Assembly (NCBI GenBank): GCA_018606725.1
Contig: JAGYID010000009.1
Span: forward strand, 1 to 50,123
From: Acidobacteriota bacterium
Lineage (GTDB): Bacteria > Acidobacteriota > Polarisedimenticolia > Gp22-AA2
Length of the DNA: 50,123 nucleotides
Direction: 5' to 3'
The notes beneath the pieces were generated by a model. That model saw only the letters and a program-made list of their open reading frames with translations, made no database searches and was not told the origin of the DNA. This document shows, piece after piece, positions 15,839 to 23,383 of the stretch. Numbering within the stretch: position 1 is the first letter of the stretch; each line of letters begins with the position of its first letter. Made by a program: the position numbers and the translations under genes.

Positions 15839-16810
15839 GTGGGGCCGCCGGGTGGGCCGGCAGCCGGGCCCGGACGGGGACCGGACCTGGTCGCCATCCT
15901 CGGCCCCACCGCGGTCGGCAAGAGCGACCTGGCGCTGCTGGCCTGCGAGCGCTTCGGCGGCGAGATCGTCAGCGTCGATTCCATGCAGGTCTATCGCGGC
16001 CTCGACGTCGCCACCAGCAAGCCGGGCCTCGAAGAGCGGCGGCGCGTGCCGCACCACGGCATCGATCTCGTCGAGCCGGGGGAGGATTTCTCGGCGGGCG
16101 ATTTCGTCCGCCATGCGGCGCCGACCGTCGAGGCGATCCGCCGGCGCGGCAGGCTGCCGATCCTGGTCGGCGGCACGGGGCTGTACTTGAGGGCGCTTCT
16201 CAAGGGACTCGTCGACGCGCCGCGCCGCGACGAGGCGTTGCGCGCCCGGCTGCGCGCCATCGGCGAGAGACGCGGAGCGGTCTTCCTGCACGGGATGCTC
16301 CGGCGCGTCGATCCGAAGGCGGCGGAGCCGCTGCGGCCGGGCGATCGTCAGCGGATCGTGCGGGCGCTGGAAGTGTCGTTCTCGGGGCCCCGGTCCCTGT
16401 CGGAGCGGATCCGGTCGGCGCCGTTCGGGCCCGACCGCTACCGCGCGCTCAAGATCGGCCTGAGCATGGACCGCGCGGCGCTGTACCGTCGGATCGACGA
16501 GCGGGTGGTGCGCTTCTTCGCGGCCGGGTTGCTCGACGAGGTGCGCGGGCTGCTGGCGCGCGGCGTGCCACGCTCCGCCAACGCCCTCAAGGCGATCGGC
16601 TACCGCGAGGCGCTCGCCTGCCTGGACGGCGCGATCGACCCCGGGGAGGCGACGGCGCTGGCGCAACGCGGCACGCGACGCTACGCCAAGCGCCAATGGA
16701 CCTGGTTCCGTCGCGAGGAAGGCGTCGTCTGGTTCGACATCGACCCGGATCGACCGGATCGGTTCGAGCCTCCGCTGGCCCACATCGGCCGCGCCCTCGG
16801 GCGGCAGTGA
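15839..16810 (+). CDS. miaA: tRNA dimethylallyltransferase
   Basis: A 323-residue enzyme that transfers a dimethylallyl group from DMAPP to the N6 of A37 in tRNAs reading codons that start with U. The P-loop GPTAVGKS (residues 22-29) is followed by VSVDSMQVYRGLDVATSKP and the conserved LVGGTGLYLRALLKGL. The C-terminal AIGYREALACLDG and TRRYAKRQWTWFR motifs are intact. It starts at GTG 15839, four bases after the preceding stop; the first 15 residues are Gly/Pro-rich and not conserved. DMAPP supply relates it to the dxr gene at 25814. pgsA follows after 13 bases. Confidence 0.95.
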   Translation: MGPPGGPAAGPGRGPDLVAILGPTAVGKSDLALLACERFGGEIVSVDSMQVYRGLDVATSKPGLEERRRVPHHGIDLVEPGEDFSAGDFVRHAAPTVEAIRRRGRLPILVGGTGLYLRALLKGLVDAPRRDEALRARLRAIGERRGAVFLHGMLRRVDPKAAEPLRPGDRQRIVRALEVSFSGPRSLSERIRSAPFGPDRYRALKIGLSMDRAALYRRIDERVVRFFAAGLLDEVRGLLARGVPRSANALKAIGYREALACLDGAIDPGEATALAQRGTRRYAKRQWTWFRREEGVVWFDIDPDRPDRFEPPLAHIGRALGRQ

Positions 16811-16823
16811 GCGGGAGAGACTC

Positions 16824-17426
16824 ATGCTGACAGTGGCGAACCAGATCACCATGGCGCGGCTGGCGCTGATCCCGCTGCTGATCACGCTCGTGCTCTCGAA
16901 TCAGCACGGCTGGGCGTTCGTCGTCTTCCTGGTGGCCGGAATCAGCGACGCGCTCGACGGGCTGATCGCCCGCGCCTGGGACCAGAGCAGCCGGCTCGGC
17001 GCCTTCCTCGACCCGATGGCCGACAAACTCCTGATGACCGCCTGCTTCATCGTCCTGTCCCTTCCCGATCATCCGAGGTCGGTGCCGGAGTTCCAGCTCA
17101 CCAATCACATCCCGCTGTTCGTGACCGTGGTGACCGTCAGCCGGGACGTGTTCATCGTCCTGGTGGCCCTGATGATCCACCTGGCGGTGGGGTTCACCCG
17201 CTTCGCCCCGACACTGCTCGGCAAGCTGACGACCGGGACGCAGCTGATCACCATCGGCACGGTGCTGATGCTGAATTACCGGCACCAGGAGGCGACGATC
17301 GTGGTGCTGGCGCTGTGCTGGCTGACGCTCGCCGTCACCCTGGCGTCGGGGCTGCACTACATCTATCACGTCGCCTTCATCGCCGGCCGGCCGAGCCGCG
17401 GGCGCGATAAGGGGCGGCAAGCCTAG
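16824..17426 (+). CDS. pgsA: CDP-diacylglycerol--glycerol-3-phosphate 3-phosphatidyltransferase
   Basis: A 200-residue inner-membrane enzyme of the CDP-alcohol phosphatidyltransferase family. It is likely to make phosphatidylglycerophosphate from CDP-diacylglycerol, the product of cdsA at 26980. The full catalytic motif is present: D42-x2-D45-G46-x2-A49-R50-x8-G59-x3-D63-x3-D67, preceded by NQITMARLALIPLLI. Five or six hydrophobic helices are visible. The ATG follows a GGGAGAGA site. A related enzyme such as phosphatidylserine or cardiolipin synthase of the same family cannot be fully excluded. Its stop overlaps the 3' end of a convergent small gene by four bases. Confidence 0.87.
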   Translation: MLTVANQITMARLALIPLLITLVLSNQHGWAFVVFLVAGISDALDGLIARAWDQSSRLGAFLDPMADKLLMTACFIVLSLPDHPRSVPEFQLTNHIPLFVTVVTVSRDVFIVLVALMIHLAVGFTRFAPTLLGKLTTGTQLITIGTVLMLNYRHQEATIVVLALCWLTLAVTLASGLHYIYHVAFIAGRPSRGRDKGRQA

Positions 17427-17542
17427 AGCTTGCCGGATTTCAGGAGGCGGTAGAAGCACCAGCCGGTGACGGCGGCGATCCCGCCCCAGGCCACCAGCAG
17501 GAAGACCCAGCCGGAGCCGTGGAGCCCGACCGCGCCGCTCAC
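17423..17542 (-). CDS. MetS-like small subunit of the NSS symporter
   Basis: A 39-residue single-span membrane peptide: VSGAVGLHGSG, then the hydrophobic WVFLLVAWGGIAAVTGWCFY, then RLLKSGKL. Its GTG start overlaps the stop of the NSS transporter gene as GTGA, and a GGAGG site lies about six bases upstream inside the transporter's last codons, so translation is coupled. Tiny one-helix proteins in this position are known as the small subunit (MetS) of MetP-type NSS methionine/alanine importers in Actinobacteria; size, topology and position all match. The sequence similarity itself is too short to judge by eye. Confidence 0.72.
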   Translation of the reverse strand: MSGAVGLHGSGWVFLLVAWGGIAAVTGWCFYRLLKSGKL

Positions 17543-19122
17543 GCGTCCCTCCGCGAGCGGGCGGCCCTGGCGCGCCCGGCGGCGACAATGAGCAGCAGGA
17601 AGAGCAGCAGGATTACACCCATCATGACGCGGGCCCAGAGGGTGGCGGGCCGGTCATCCGGAGCGACGTTCTTCATGAGCAGGGTCGGCACCCCCTGCTG
17701 CCACGTCCAGGCGATGAACAGGATGCCCAGGTAGACGGGCGTGACCCAGCGGATGATGTGGTAGAAGAGTCGCGGCAGCCGGATGTCGGCGCCCCGCGTG
17801 ATCTCCTCCCAGGCGTTGTCCATCCCGAACACCCAGGCGAACAGGATCACCTCGATGAAGGCGAACAGGCTCAGCCCCAGGGTGCCGGACCAGAAATCCA
17901 TCTCGCCGAGGAACGGCCGGAAGAAAACGACCGGCTGGATGACCAGGAACACGACACCGGCGAGAAGCAGGGCGGCGCGCTGGCGGGCGATGCCGAACTC
18001 CTCCTGAAGCCAGGCCATGATCGGCTGGCCCATGGCGACCGACGAGGTGATGCCGGCGAAGAACAGCAGGCCGAACCACAGGCAGCCGAACAGGTGTCCG
18101 AACGGGATCTTCTGGAAGATGATCGGCATCGCCTGGAAGCCGAGGTCGAAGGGGGAGGACGACGCGATCGCCTGGGTTTCGGTCAGCCCGAAGAATGCGA
18201 CCGCGATCGGGATGGCGATGCTGCCCCCGAGGATGACCTCCGCGAACTCGTTGGTCATCGCGGTGGTGAGCCCGGTGAGCGCCAGATCGTCGTTCTTCTT
18301 CACATAGCTGGCGTAGCACTGGATCGAGCCCATGCCGAGGCTGAGGGTGAAGAAGATCTGACCGGCGGCCGCCAGCCAGGTGCCGCTGTTGCCCAGCTTG
18401 GAGAAGTCGGGGTTCCACAGGAACCCGAGCCCGGCGCCGACGCTCCACTCCGGGTGGGCCGGGTCGGGCGCTCCCAGCGTCAGCACGCGGGCCGACAGGA
18501 CGATGGCGAACAGGAACAGCAGCGGCATGGCGATCTTGGCCAGCCGCTCGATGCCGCCGGCGATGCCGCGATGCAGGATCCAGATGTTGAGCCCGAGCGT
18601 GATCAGCATGAAGACGTAGGCGGTCTCCAGACCGCCGCCGAAGTACGGGCTCGCCGCCTGTCCCTGGAAGGCGTTCAGGAAGGCGCCCATCTCTCCGCGG
18701 CTGGTGATCCCGAAGTACTTGCCGGTGGCCGAGAAGAAGCTGTACGCCAGGGTCCACGACTCGATGTAGGTGTAATAGACCAGGACGATGAGCGGGTTGA
18801 ACAGGCCGAGCACGCCGAGGTACTTGACCCAGCGCCGCCGCCCGAGCGCCTGGAACATCCCCGGCGTCGAGCCGTGCCCGTGCTGGCTGCCGCCGTGCCG
18901 GCCGATCGCCCATTCCACCCACATGAGAGGGATGCCGAGGAGGAGCAGCGCCACGAAGTACGGGATCAGAAAAGCGCCGCCGCCGTTGCGGGCGGCCTGC
19001 ACCGGAAAGCGGAGAAAATTCCCCAGGCCGATGGCGTTGCCGGCCATGGCCAGGATGAGCCCGAGGCGCGACGCCCACGCCTCGCGCGGCAATCCCAGCG
19101 GATCCGATCCGGGTTTCGCCAT
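17539..19122 (-). CDS. Sodium-dependent transporter, NSS (SNF) family
   Basis: A 527-residue, roughly 12-helix Na+-coupled symporter of the neurotransmitter:sodium symporter family. The TM1 motif (GLILAMAGNAIGLGNFLRFP) carries the unwound GNAIGLGN stretch that binds sodium and substrate in LeuT. The FLIPYFVALLLLGIPLMWVE motif and the TM6-7 region (FTLSLGMGSIQCYASY) are also intact. The substrate is probably an amino acid. No ribosome binding site precedes ATG 19122, but a TAAGAT box sits six bases upstream on the coding strand, which fits a leaderless message. A small membrane peptide follows with a GTGA overlap and is probably its accessory subunit. Confidence 0.93.
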   Translation of the reverse strand: MAKPGSDPLGLPREAWASRLGLILAMAGNAIGLGNFLRFPVQAARNGGGAFLIPYFVALLLLGIPLMWVEWAIGRHGGSQHGHGSTPGMFQALGRRRWVKYLGVLGLFNPLIVLVYYTYIESWTLAYSFFSATGKYFGITSRGEMGAFLNAFQGQAASPYFGGGLETAYVFMLITLGLNIWILHRGIAGGIERLAKIAMPLLFLFAIVLSARVLTLGAPDPAHPEWSVGAGLGFLWNPDFSKLGNSGTWLAAAGQIFFTLSLGMGSIQCYASYVKKNDDLALTGLTTAMTNEFAEVILGGSIAIPIAVAFFGLTETQAIASSSPFDLGFQAMPIIFQKIPFGHLFGCLWFGLLFFAGITSSVAMGQPIMAWLQEEFGIARQRAALLLAGVVFLVIQPVVFFRPFLGEMDFWSGTLGLSLFAFIEVILFAWVFGMDNAWEEITRGADIRLPRLFYHIIRWVTPVYLGILFIAWTWQQGVPTLLMKNVAPDDRPATLWARVMMGVILLLFLLLIVAAGRARAARSRRDA

Positions 19123-19235
19123 GCACCAATCTTAATGATGAGTGAGAGAAACGGCAGCGGTTCGACCGCCAAGTCCGGCGCATTATCGGCACCGCCCCCA
19201 GACCTGTCAAGGCCGCACGTCACGGATGGCGCGCT

Positions 19236-19660
19236 GAGAACTCCCCGGTCGTGCGGGGGCGGCCCGGAGTGGGGTTGGCGGGGACGCGCGGTCGCCGCGC
19301 CCGGATCGGCTGAAGAACGCCGACAGGCGCGGCGCCGCTCGTCGCTCCCGCGCCCGGCCGCCGAAGAGCGGCGGCTTGCGGGCGCGGTCCGCGATCGCCC
19401 CGCCAACCCTACTCCGGGCCGCCCGTCACCCCCGAGAACTCCAAGAGCGCCATCCCGCGATCGAGGCGGTGACGGGTGCGGAAGGGCGCGATGGTGACGG
19501 GTCGGCGGCGTGCCCTCGCGGGGCCGTCGCGGAGCACGGCGGAGCGAGCGCTTTGTAGCCGAGCCCGCCGTGCGGAGCGGGAGCGAGCACCGCCCGTCGG
19601 CGTTCTTCAGCCGATCCGGGCGGCGCGGAGCGTGCCCCGCGAGGCGCACGCCGCCGACCC
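19236..19660. repeat. Interleaved inverted-repeat element in the 19.1-19.7 kb intergenic region
   Basis: The 630-base gap between the NSS and HAD genes holds at least three sets of inverted repeats: 19257-19283 against 19398-19424 (26 of 27 positions pair), 19300-19327 against about 19590-19617 (core ggatcggctgaagaacgccg), and 19501-19523 against about 19637-19658 (core gtcggcggcgtgc). The pairs are nested or interleaved rather than one simple stem. The right portion from 19546 recurs at window position 1 with about 95% identity. Frames on both strands are arginine-rich noise, so I read it as a non-coding repetitive or structured element. Confidence 0.75.
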
Positions 19661-19704
19661 AGCACCTCAGATGCTTACGCGACTGACGCGGGGCCGCGAC
19701 GACC

Positions 19705-19734
19705 TTGATTGGGCGGCGGGCGAGATGCTAGGAT
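19705..19734 (+). promoter_or_regulatory. Promoter for the HAD phosphatase gene
   Basis: TTGATT (19705-19710) and TAGGAT (19729-19734) have an 18-base spacer. The start would fall near 19741, followed by the ribosome binding site AGAGGAG (19744-19750) and the TTG start at 19756. It lies just outside the repeat element. Confidence 0.6.
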
Positions 19735-19755
19735 GACCGTCACAGAGGAGCACCG

Positions 19756-20409
19756 TTGGTCCGCGGCATCATCTTTGACTTCGACGGCACTCTGATCGAC
19801 TCCTACGAGGCCATCGCGGAGAGCCTCAACCACGTCCGGACGTCCTTCTCGCTGCCAAACCTGCGCATGGACGACGTCAGGGGGATGGTCGGGCACGGCC
19901 TGGAGCACCTGATCAGCGAGGCGGTCGGGGGGCAGCACGTCGACGAGGGCGTCCGCCTGTTCCGTCAGTCGTACGCCACCCTGTGCGAGAAGAAGACCCG
20001 CATCCTGCCCGAGGTCAAGGAGACCCTCGACCAGCTCGATGGCCGCGGCTACACGATGGCGATCGCCAGCAACAAGCCGTCGTATTTCGCGCGCGATATT
20101 CTGAAGGCCCTGGAGATGGAGCACCTGTTCGCCGAGGTGCTCGGCCCGAACGACGTCGACAAGCCGAAGCCCGACCCGGAGATGCTGGAGATCATCATGA
20201 TGCGAATCGGGCTGTCCCCGGATGAAGTGGTCTACGTGGGCGACATGTTGCTCGACATCGAAGTGGCCCGGCGCGCCGGCGTCGCGGTGTACGCCATCCC
20301 GACCGGCTCCGCCACCCGCGAGTCCCTGCTGGATGGGCGGCCCGACCGCCTGCTGCACCGCTTCGCGGAGCTCCTGACGGTCATGCCGGTGGTCTCGGCG
20401 GGACGCTGA
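19756..20409 (+). CDS. gph: HAD-family phosphatase, phosphoglycolate phosphatase-like
   Basis: A 217-residue cytoplasmic HAD hydrolase. The nucleophile motif is FDFDGTLIDS (D8, D10), motif II is AIASNKP, the lysine is in DKPKPDP and motif IV is YVGDMLLDIEVARRAG. A helical cap lies between residues 15 and 80, as in phosphoglycolate phosphatase (Gph) and pyrophosphatase PpaX. These subfamilies cannot be told apart reliably by eye, so the substrate is an inference. The start is TTG 19756, with a good AGAGGAG site five bases upstream and the conserved FDFDGT only six residues in; no ATG fits. Confidence 0.85.
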   Translation: MVRGIIFDFDGTLIDSYEAIAESLNHVRTSFSLPNLRMDDVRGMVGHGLEHLISEAVGGQHVDEGVRLFRQSYATLCEKKTRILPEVKETLDQLDGRGYTMAIASNKPSYFARDILKALEMEHLFAEVLGPNDVDKPKPDPEMLEIIMMRIGLSPDEVVYVGDMLLDIEVARRAGVAVYAIPTGSATRESLLDGRPDRLLHRFAELLTVMPVVSAGR

Positions 20410-20410
20410 G

Positions 20411-20453
20411 CCCCCTCCCCCGCCGTCGCCCCCCCGCGCCGCTCGCCCCCCGG
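20411..20453 (-). other. G-run tract between convergent genes (possible G-quadruplex)
   Basis: The 45-base gap between the convergent HAD and pseudopilin genes is almost pure C/G, with four C-runs of 5, 5, 7 and 6 on the plus strand (G-runs on the minus strand). Four long G-runs are compatible with a G-quadruplex in the minus-strand DNA or RNA. No ordinary hairpin-plus-T terminator is seen here. Confidence 0.35.
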
Positions 20454-20454
20454 G

Positions 20455-21057
20455 TCATCGCCGCCAGCACCAGCAGTCCCGATCGAACGCCAGCATCCGG
20501 ATCCGGCCCGTCCCGCCGAACACCACCACCGCGACCACGGCGCTGCGCCCGTCGCTCACGTAGATCGTGCCGGGTGTGGCGGTGCCCCGCGGCGTGAAGC
20601 TGACGGTGTCGGAGCGTCCGAAGCGGACCGGGTCGGCGTGGGGCGCCAGCGCGCCGCCACCCGGTGGCACCTCCGGGATGGCGGCATCGAGCAGCCCGAA
20701 GTCGACGCCCTCGTAACGGGATGGCAGATCGCGTGGACCGCCGGTGAGCGGATCGCGTCCGGCGGCGATGTCGTCGGCGCGAATCCCGTCGCCGTCGCCG
20801 TCGGCGTAGAAGGCGAAGGAGTATCCCCCGCCCGACCATGCCAGGCGCAGCGCCTGGGTCCGGCGGGTGGCCACGGCCACCGCCCGCAGCCGCGCCATCT
20901 CCTGCTCGAGCTCGCGCGCCGCGGCCGCCACGCGGGCGCGCGACAGCGCAGCGAACAGTGCCGGCGTCGAAACGGCCAGCATCATGCCGAGAAGGGCGAG
21001 CACGAGGGCGGCTTCCGTGAGGGAGAAGCCGCCCCCGGCCGGATGGTGCGCAGCCAC
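20455..21057 (-). CDS. GspH/FimT-like type II secretion or type IV pseudopilin
   Basis: A 200-residue prepilin-like protein. A short basic leader (VAAHHPAGGG) precedes the prepilin peptidase site G|FSLTEAALVLALLGMMLAVS, with F at +1 and E at +5 followed by the long hydrophobic helix typical of class III leaders. The rest is a globular domain (AAARELEQEMARLRAVAVAT ... GTIYVSDGRSAVVAVVVF) like GspH/FimT minor pseudopilins. The GTG at 21057 gives a leader of the right length; a better ribosome binding site is not visible and a longer start cannot be excluded. It follows the ComEA-like gene by 29 bases, suggesting a DNA-uptake or pilus-related pair. Confidence 0.8.
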   Translation of the reverse strand: MAAHHPAGGGFSLTEAALVLALLGMMLAVSTPALFAALSRARVAAAARELEQEMARLRAVAVATRRTQALRLAWSGGGYSFAFYADGDGDGIRADDIAAGRDPLTGGPRDLPSRYEGVDFGLLDAAIPEVPPGGGALAPHADPVRFGRSDTVSFTPRGTATPGTIYVSDGRSAVVAVVVFGGTGRIRMLAFDRDCWCWRR

Positions 21058-21086
21058 GGAGCTGTCCGGAGGCTGCGGCGCAATTC

Positions 21087-21407
21087 CTACGACTTGCTGC
21101 CGACCGTCACCCGCTCGCGGATCCTCTCGAAGGTCTTCTCGCCGATGCCGCGGACATTGAGCAGGTCCTCCGGCTTCTTGAACGGGCCGTTCTTGGTGCG
21201 GTACTCGACGATCCGCTCGGCGTAGGCACGGCCGATCCCCGGCAGGGCGACCAGCTCGTCGACCCCGGCGGTATTGATGTTGATCCTCTCGGCCGCGGCG
21301 GGCGCCGCGGCGGTGGCGGCCGCCTTGGTCGGCGAGGGCGTGACCGCCAGCATCGCCAGCGCCAGCAGGGTCGCCGTCATGAAGACACGACGTGTGGCTC
21401 GGTTCAT
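21087..21407 (-). CDS. ComEA-like helix-hairpin-helix DNA-binding protein
   Basis: A 106-residue exported protein. A signal peptide (TATLLALAMLAVTPSPTKA) is followed by an Ala-rich spacer and one HhH module: ERININTAGVDELVALPGIG, then RAYAERIVEYR and LLNVRGIGEKTFERIR. This is the layout of ComEA/ComEA-like competence proteins that hold incoming DNA in the periplasm. The ATG at 21407 has an AAAGGAGGAG site. It sits upstream of a pseudopilin gene on the same strand, which fits a role in transformation pili, but no other com gene is in the window. Confidence 0.85.
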   Translation of the reverse strand: MNRATRRVFMTATLLALAMLAVTPSPTKAAATAAAPAAAERININTAGVDELVALPGIGRAYAERIVEYRTKNGPFKKPEDLLNVRGIGEKTFERIRERVTVGSKS

Positions 21408-21434
21408 GGCTCCTCCTTTCAATGAAACGGGAAA

Positions 21435-21578
21435 GCGGCGGAAGGAGGATGCCGGGAGAGGGGGGATCGTCGGATCCCCCATCCGCGTCGTAAAACGGAA
21501 CGGGCCTTCTGTCTGGAGAGCCGATCGGTTGTTGTGAGCCCATCCCGCCTCTCCCCCGGCATCGCATCCTTCCGCCGC
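21435..21578. repeat. Long inverted repeat between serA and the ComEA-like gene
   Basis: 21435-21461 (gcggcggaaggaggatgccg...) pairs with 21548-21578 (reverse complement gcggcggaaggatgcgatgccg...) apart from a three-base bulge and single mismatches, enclosing about 85 bases. An inner palindrome gggggatcgtcggatccccc occurs at 21461-21480. It lies downstream of the serA stop and just upstream of the ComEA-like start, so it could terminate or process the serA transcript or act as a leader for the competence genes. No T-run follows either arm. The rest of the gap, 21579-21805, has nothing I can identify. Confidence 0.6.
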
Positions 21579-21805
21579 GCCGGGACGTAGTGCAGCCGGC
21601 GTGCCGGACCCCGCGTCGCGGCCGCAGGCTTCGGCGCAGCGACCCGGAAAGACGGACGGGACTGGAGATAGGCGGCGCCGGCGGGAGCGGGAGGCGACGG
21701 GGCGCGGCGAGGTTCGGCCCGCCGTGCCGACCGCGCGCGGGCGGGACGCGTTCGCGATCGTAACGGGACGGGTCGAGTTCCGATCAGACCCCTGTCAGGA
21801 GTTGC

Positions 21806-23383
21806 TCAGAGGGTGACGCGCTCGACCCAGAGGACGCCATCGATGGCGCCGATCCGGCGCAGCAGATCATCGCTGACGGCGGAGTCGAGATTGAAGATGG
21901 CGATCGCCCGGCCACCCGAGCGATCGCGACCGAGGGACATGTAGGCGATGTTGACGGCGGCCTCGCCGAGCACCGTGCCCATCCGGCCCACCATGCCGGG
22001 CCGATCATCGTTGCTGACGATCAGCATCGAACCGGATGGAAGGGCGTCGAGGTGAAATTCGTCGAGGCGGACCAGGCGGGGCTCGCGGGTGCCGAACAGC
22101 GCGCCGCACGCCGAGCGTGAGAAATCCTTGCCGCGCAGCGTGGCCGACACGAGCGCGGCGAAGTCCTGAGCCGTGGCGGCGCCGCTCTCGGTGACGCGGA
22201 TGCCGGCGTCCCGGGCCAGCAGCAGCGCGTTGACGGCGTTGACCGGGTCGGACAGCCGTCCCTGCAGGAAACCTTTCAGGAACGACGCGGTCAGCGGCCT
22301 GGACGGGAACTCCAGGACCGTGCCGCTGTACTCCAGCGCGATGTCGGTGACCTTCCCCTTGCCGAGCGCCGCCAGCAACCGGCCGAGCCGCTCGCACAGA
22401 TCGCGGTAGGGCTGCAGGGCCGGCAGCATCTTGGGGTCGATGCCGTCCATATTGACCGCATTGACCACCAGCCCGTCCTTCAGGTAGCCGGCAATCTGCT
22501 CGGCGATGCGCACCGCCACCTTCTCTTGCGCCTCCTGGGTCGACGCCCCCAGGTGCGGCGTCAGGACGACGTTGTCGAGCGCCAGGAGGGGGCTGCCGGC
22601 CGGCGGCTCGGTCTCGAACACATCGAGCGCCGCCCCCGCCACCTGGCCGGACTGCAGCCCCTCGACCAGCGCCGCCTCCTCGATGATGCCGCCGCGCGCC
22701 ACGTTGATCAGCCGCACGCCCCTGCGGCAGCGGGCGATCTGGGCGCGGCCGATCAGATGACGCGTCTCCGCGGTCAACGGCAGGTGCAGGGTGATCACGT
22801 CGGCCCGCTCGTAGATGGCATCGATGCCGACCAGCGCCACGCCCAGACGATTGGCGACCTCCTCCGACAGGACCGGGTCGAAGGCGATGACCTGCATGCC
22901 GAACGCCCGCGCCCGGGCCGCCACTTCCCGGCCGACCTTGCCGAGCCCGACCACGCCGAGCGTCTTGCCGTACAGCTCGACGCCCATGAGCTTGCCGCGC
23001 TCCCACTTGCCCTCGTGCATCGACCGGTCGGCGCGCGGGATCTGCCGCGCCAGCGACAGCATCATCGACAGGGTGTGCTCGGCCGCGGAGATGGTGTTCT
23101 CCCCCGGCGCGTTCATGACCACGATGCCCCGCCGGGTGGCGGCCTCGACATCGATGTTGTCGACCCCGGCCCCCGCCCGGCCGACGACCCGCAGCTTCGG
23201 CGCCGCCTGCATGACCGTCTCGGTGATGCGCGTGTCGGAGCGCACGACGATCGCGTCGACCTCCGCCACCGCGTTGCGCAGCTGATCCGGGGTGAGCCCC
23301 GGCTTCGATTCGACGTCGAACCCGGCGCGCCGCAGCGTCTCGGCGCACACCGGCGCGATCTTGTCGGCGACCAGAACCTTCAT
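21806..23383 (-). CDS. serA: D-3-phosphoglycerate dehydrogenase
   Basis: A 525-residue cytoplasmic NAD-dependent dehydrogenase that oxidises 3-phosphoglycerate to 3-phosphohydroxypyruvate, the first step of serine synthesis. The substrate domain opens with MKVLVADKIAPV; the Rossmann motif GLGKVG is at 146-151; the catalytic Arg, Glu and His lie in INVARGGIIEEAAL and TPHLGASTQEAQEK. A long intervening domain (about 320-450) and a C-terminal ACT domain (MLIVSNDDRPGMVGRMGTVL) make it the long, potentially serine-regulated form. It overlaps the upstream aminotransferase gene by four bases (ATGA). Confidence 0.96.
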   Translation of the reverse strand: MKVLVADKIAPVCAETLRRAGFDVESKPGLTPDQLRNAVAEVDAIVVRSDTRITETVMQAAPKLRVVGRAGAGVDNIDVEAATRRGIVVMNAPGENTISAAEHTLSMMLSLARQIPRADRSMHEGKWERGKLMGVELYGKTLGVVGLGKVGREVAARARAFGMQVIAFDPVLSEEVANRLGVALVGIDAIYERADVITLHLPLTAETRHLIGRAQIARCRRGVRLINVARGGIIEEAALVEGLQSGQVAGAALDVFETEPPAGSPLLALDNVVLTPHLGASTQEAQEKVAVRIAEQIAGYLKDGLVVNAVNMDGIDPKMLPALQPYRDLCERLGRLLAALGKGKVTDIALEYSGTVLEFPSRPLTASFLKGFLQGRLSDPVNAVNALLLARDAGIRVTESGAATAQDFAALVSATLRGKDFSRSACGALFGTREPRLVRLDEFHLDALPSGSMLIVSNDDRPGMVGRMGTVLGEAAVNIAYMSLGRDRSGGRAIAIFNLDSAVSDDLLRRIGAIDGVLWVERVTL

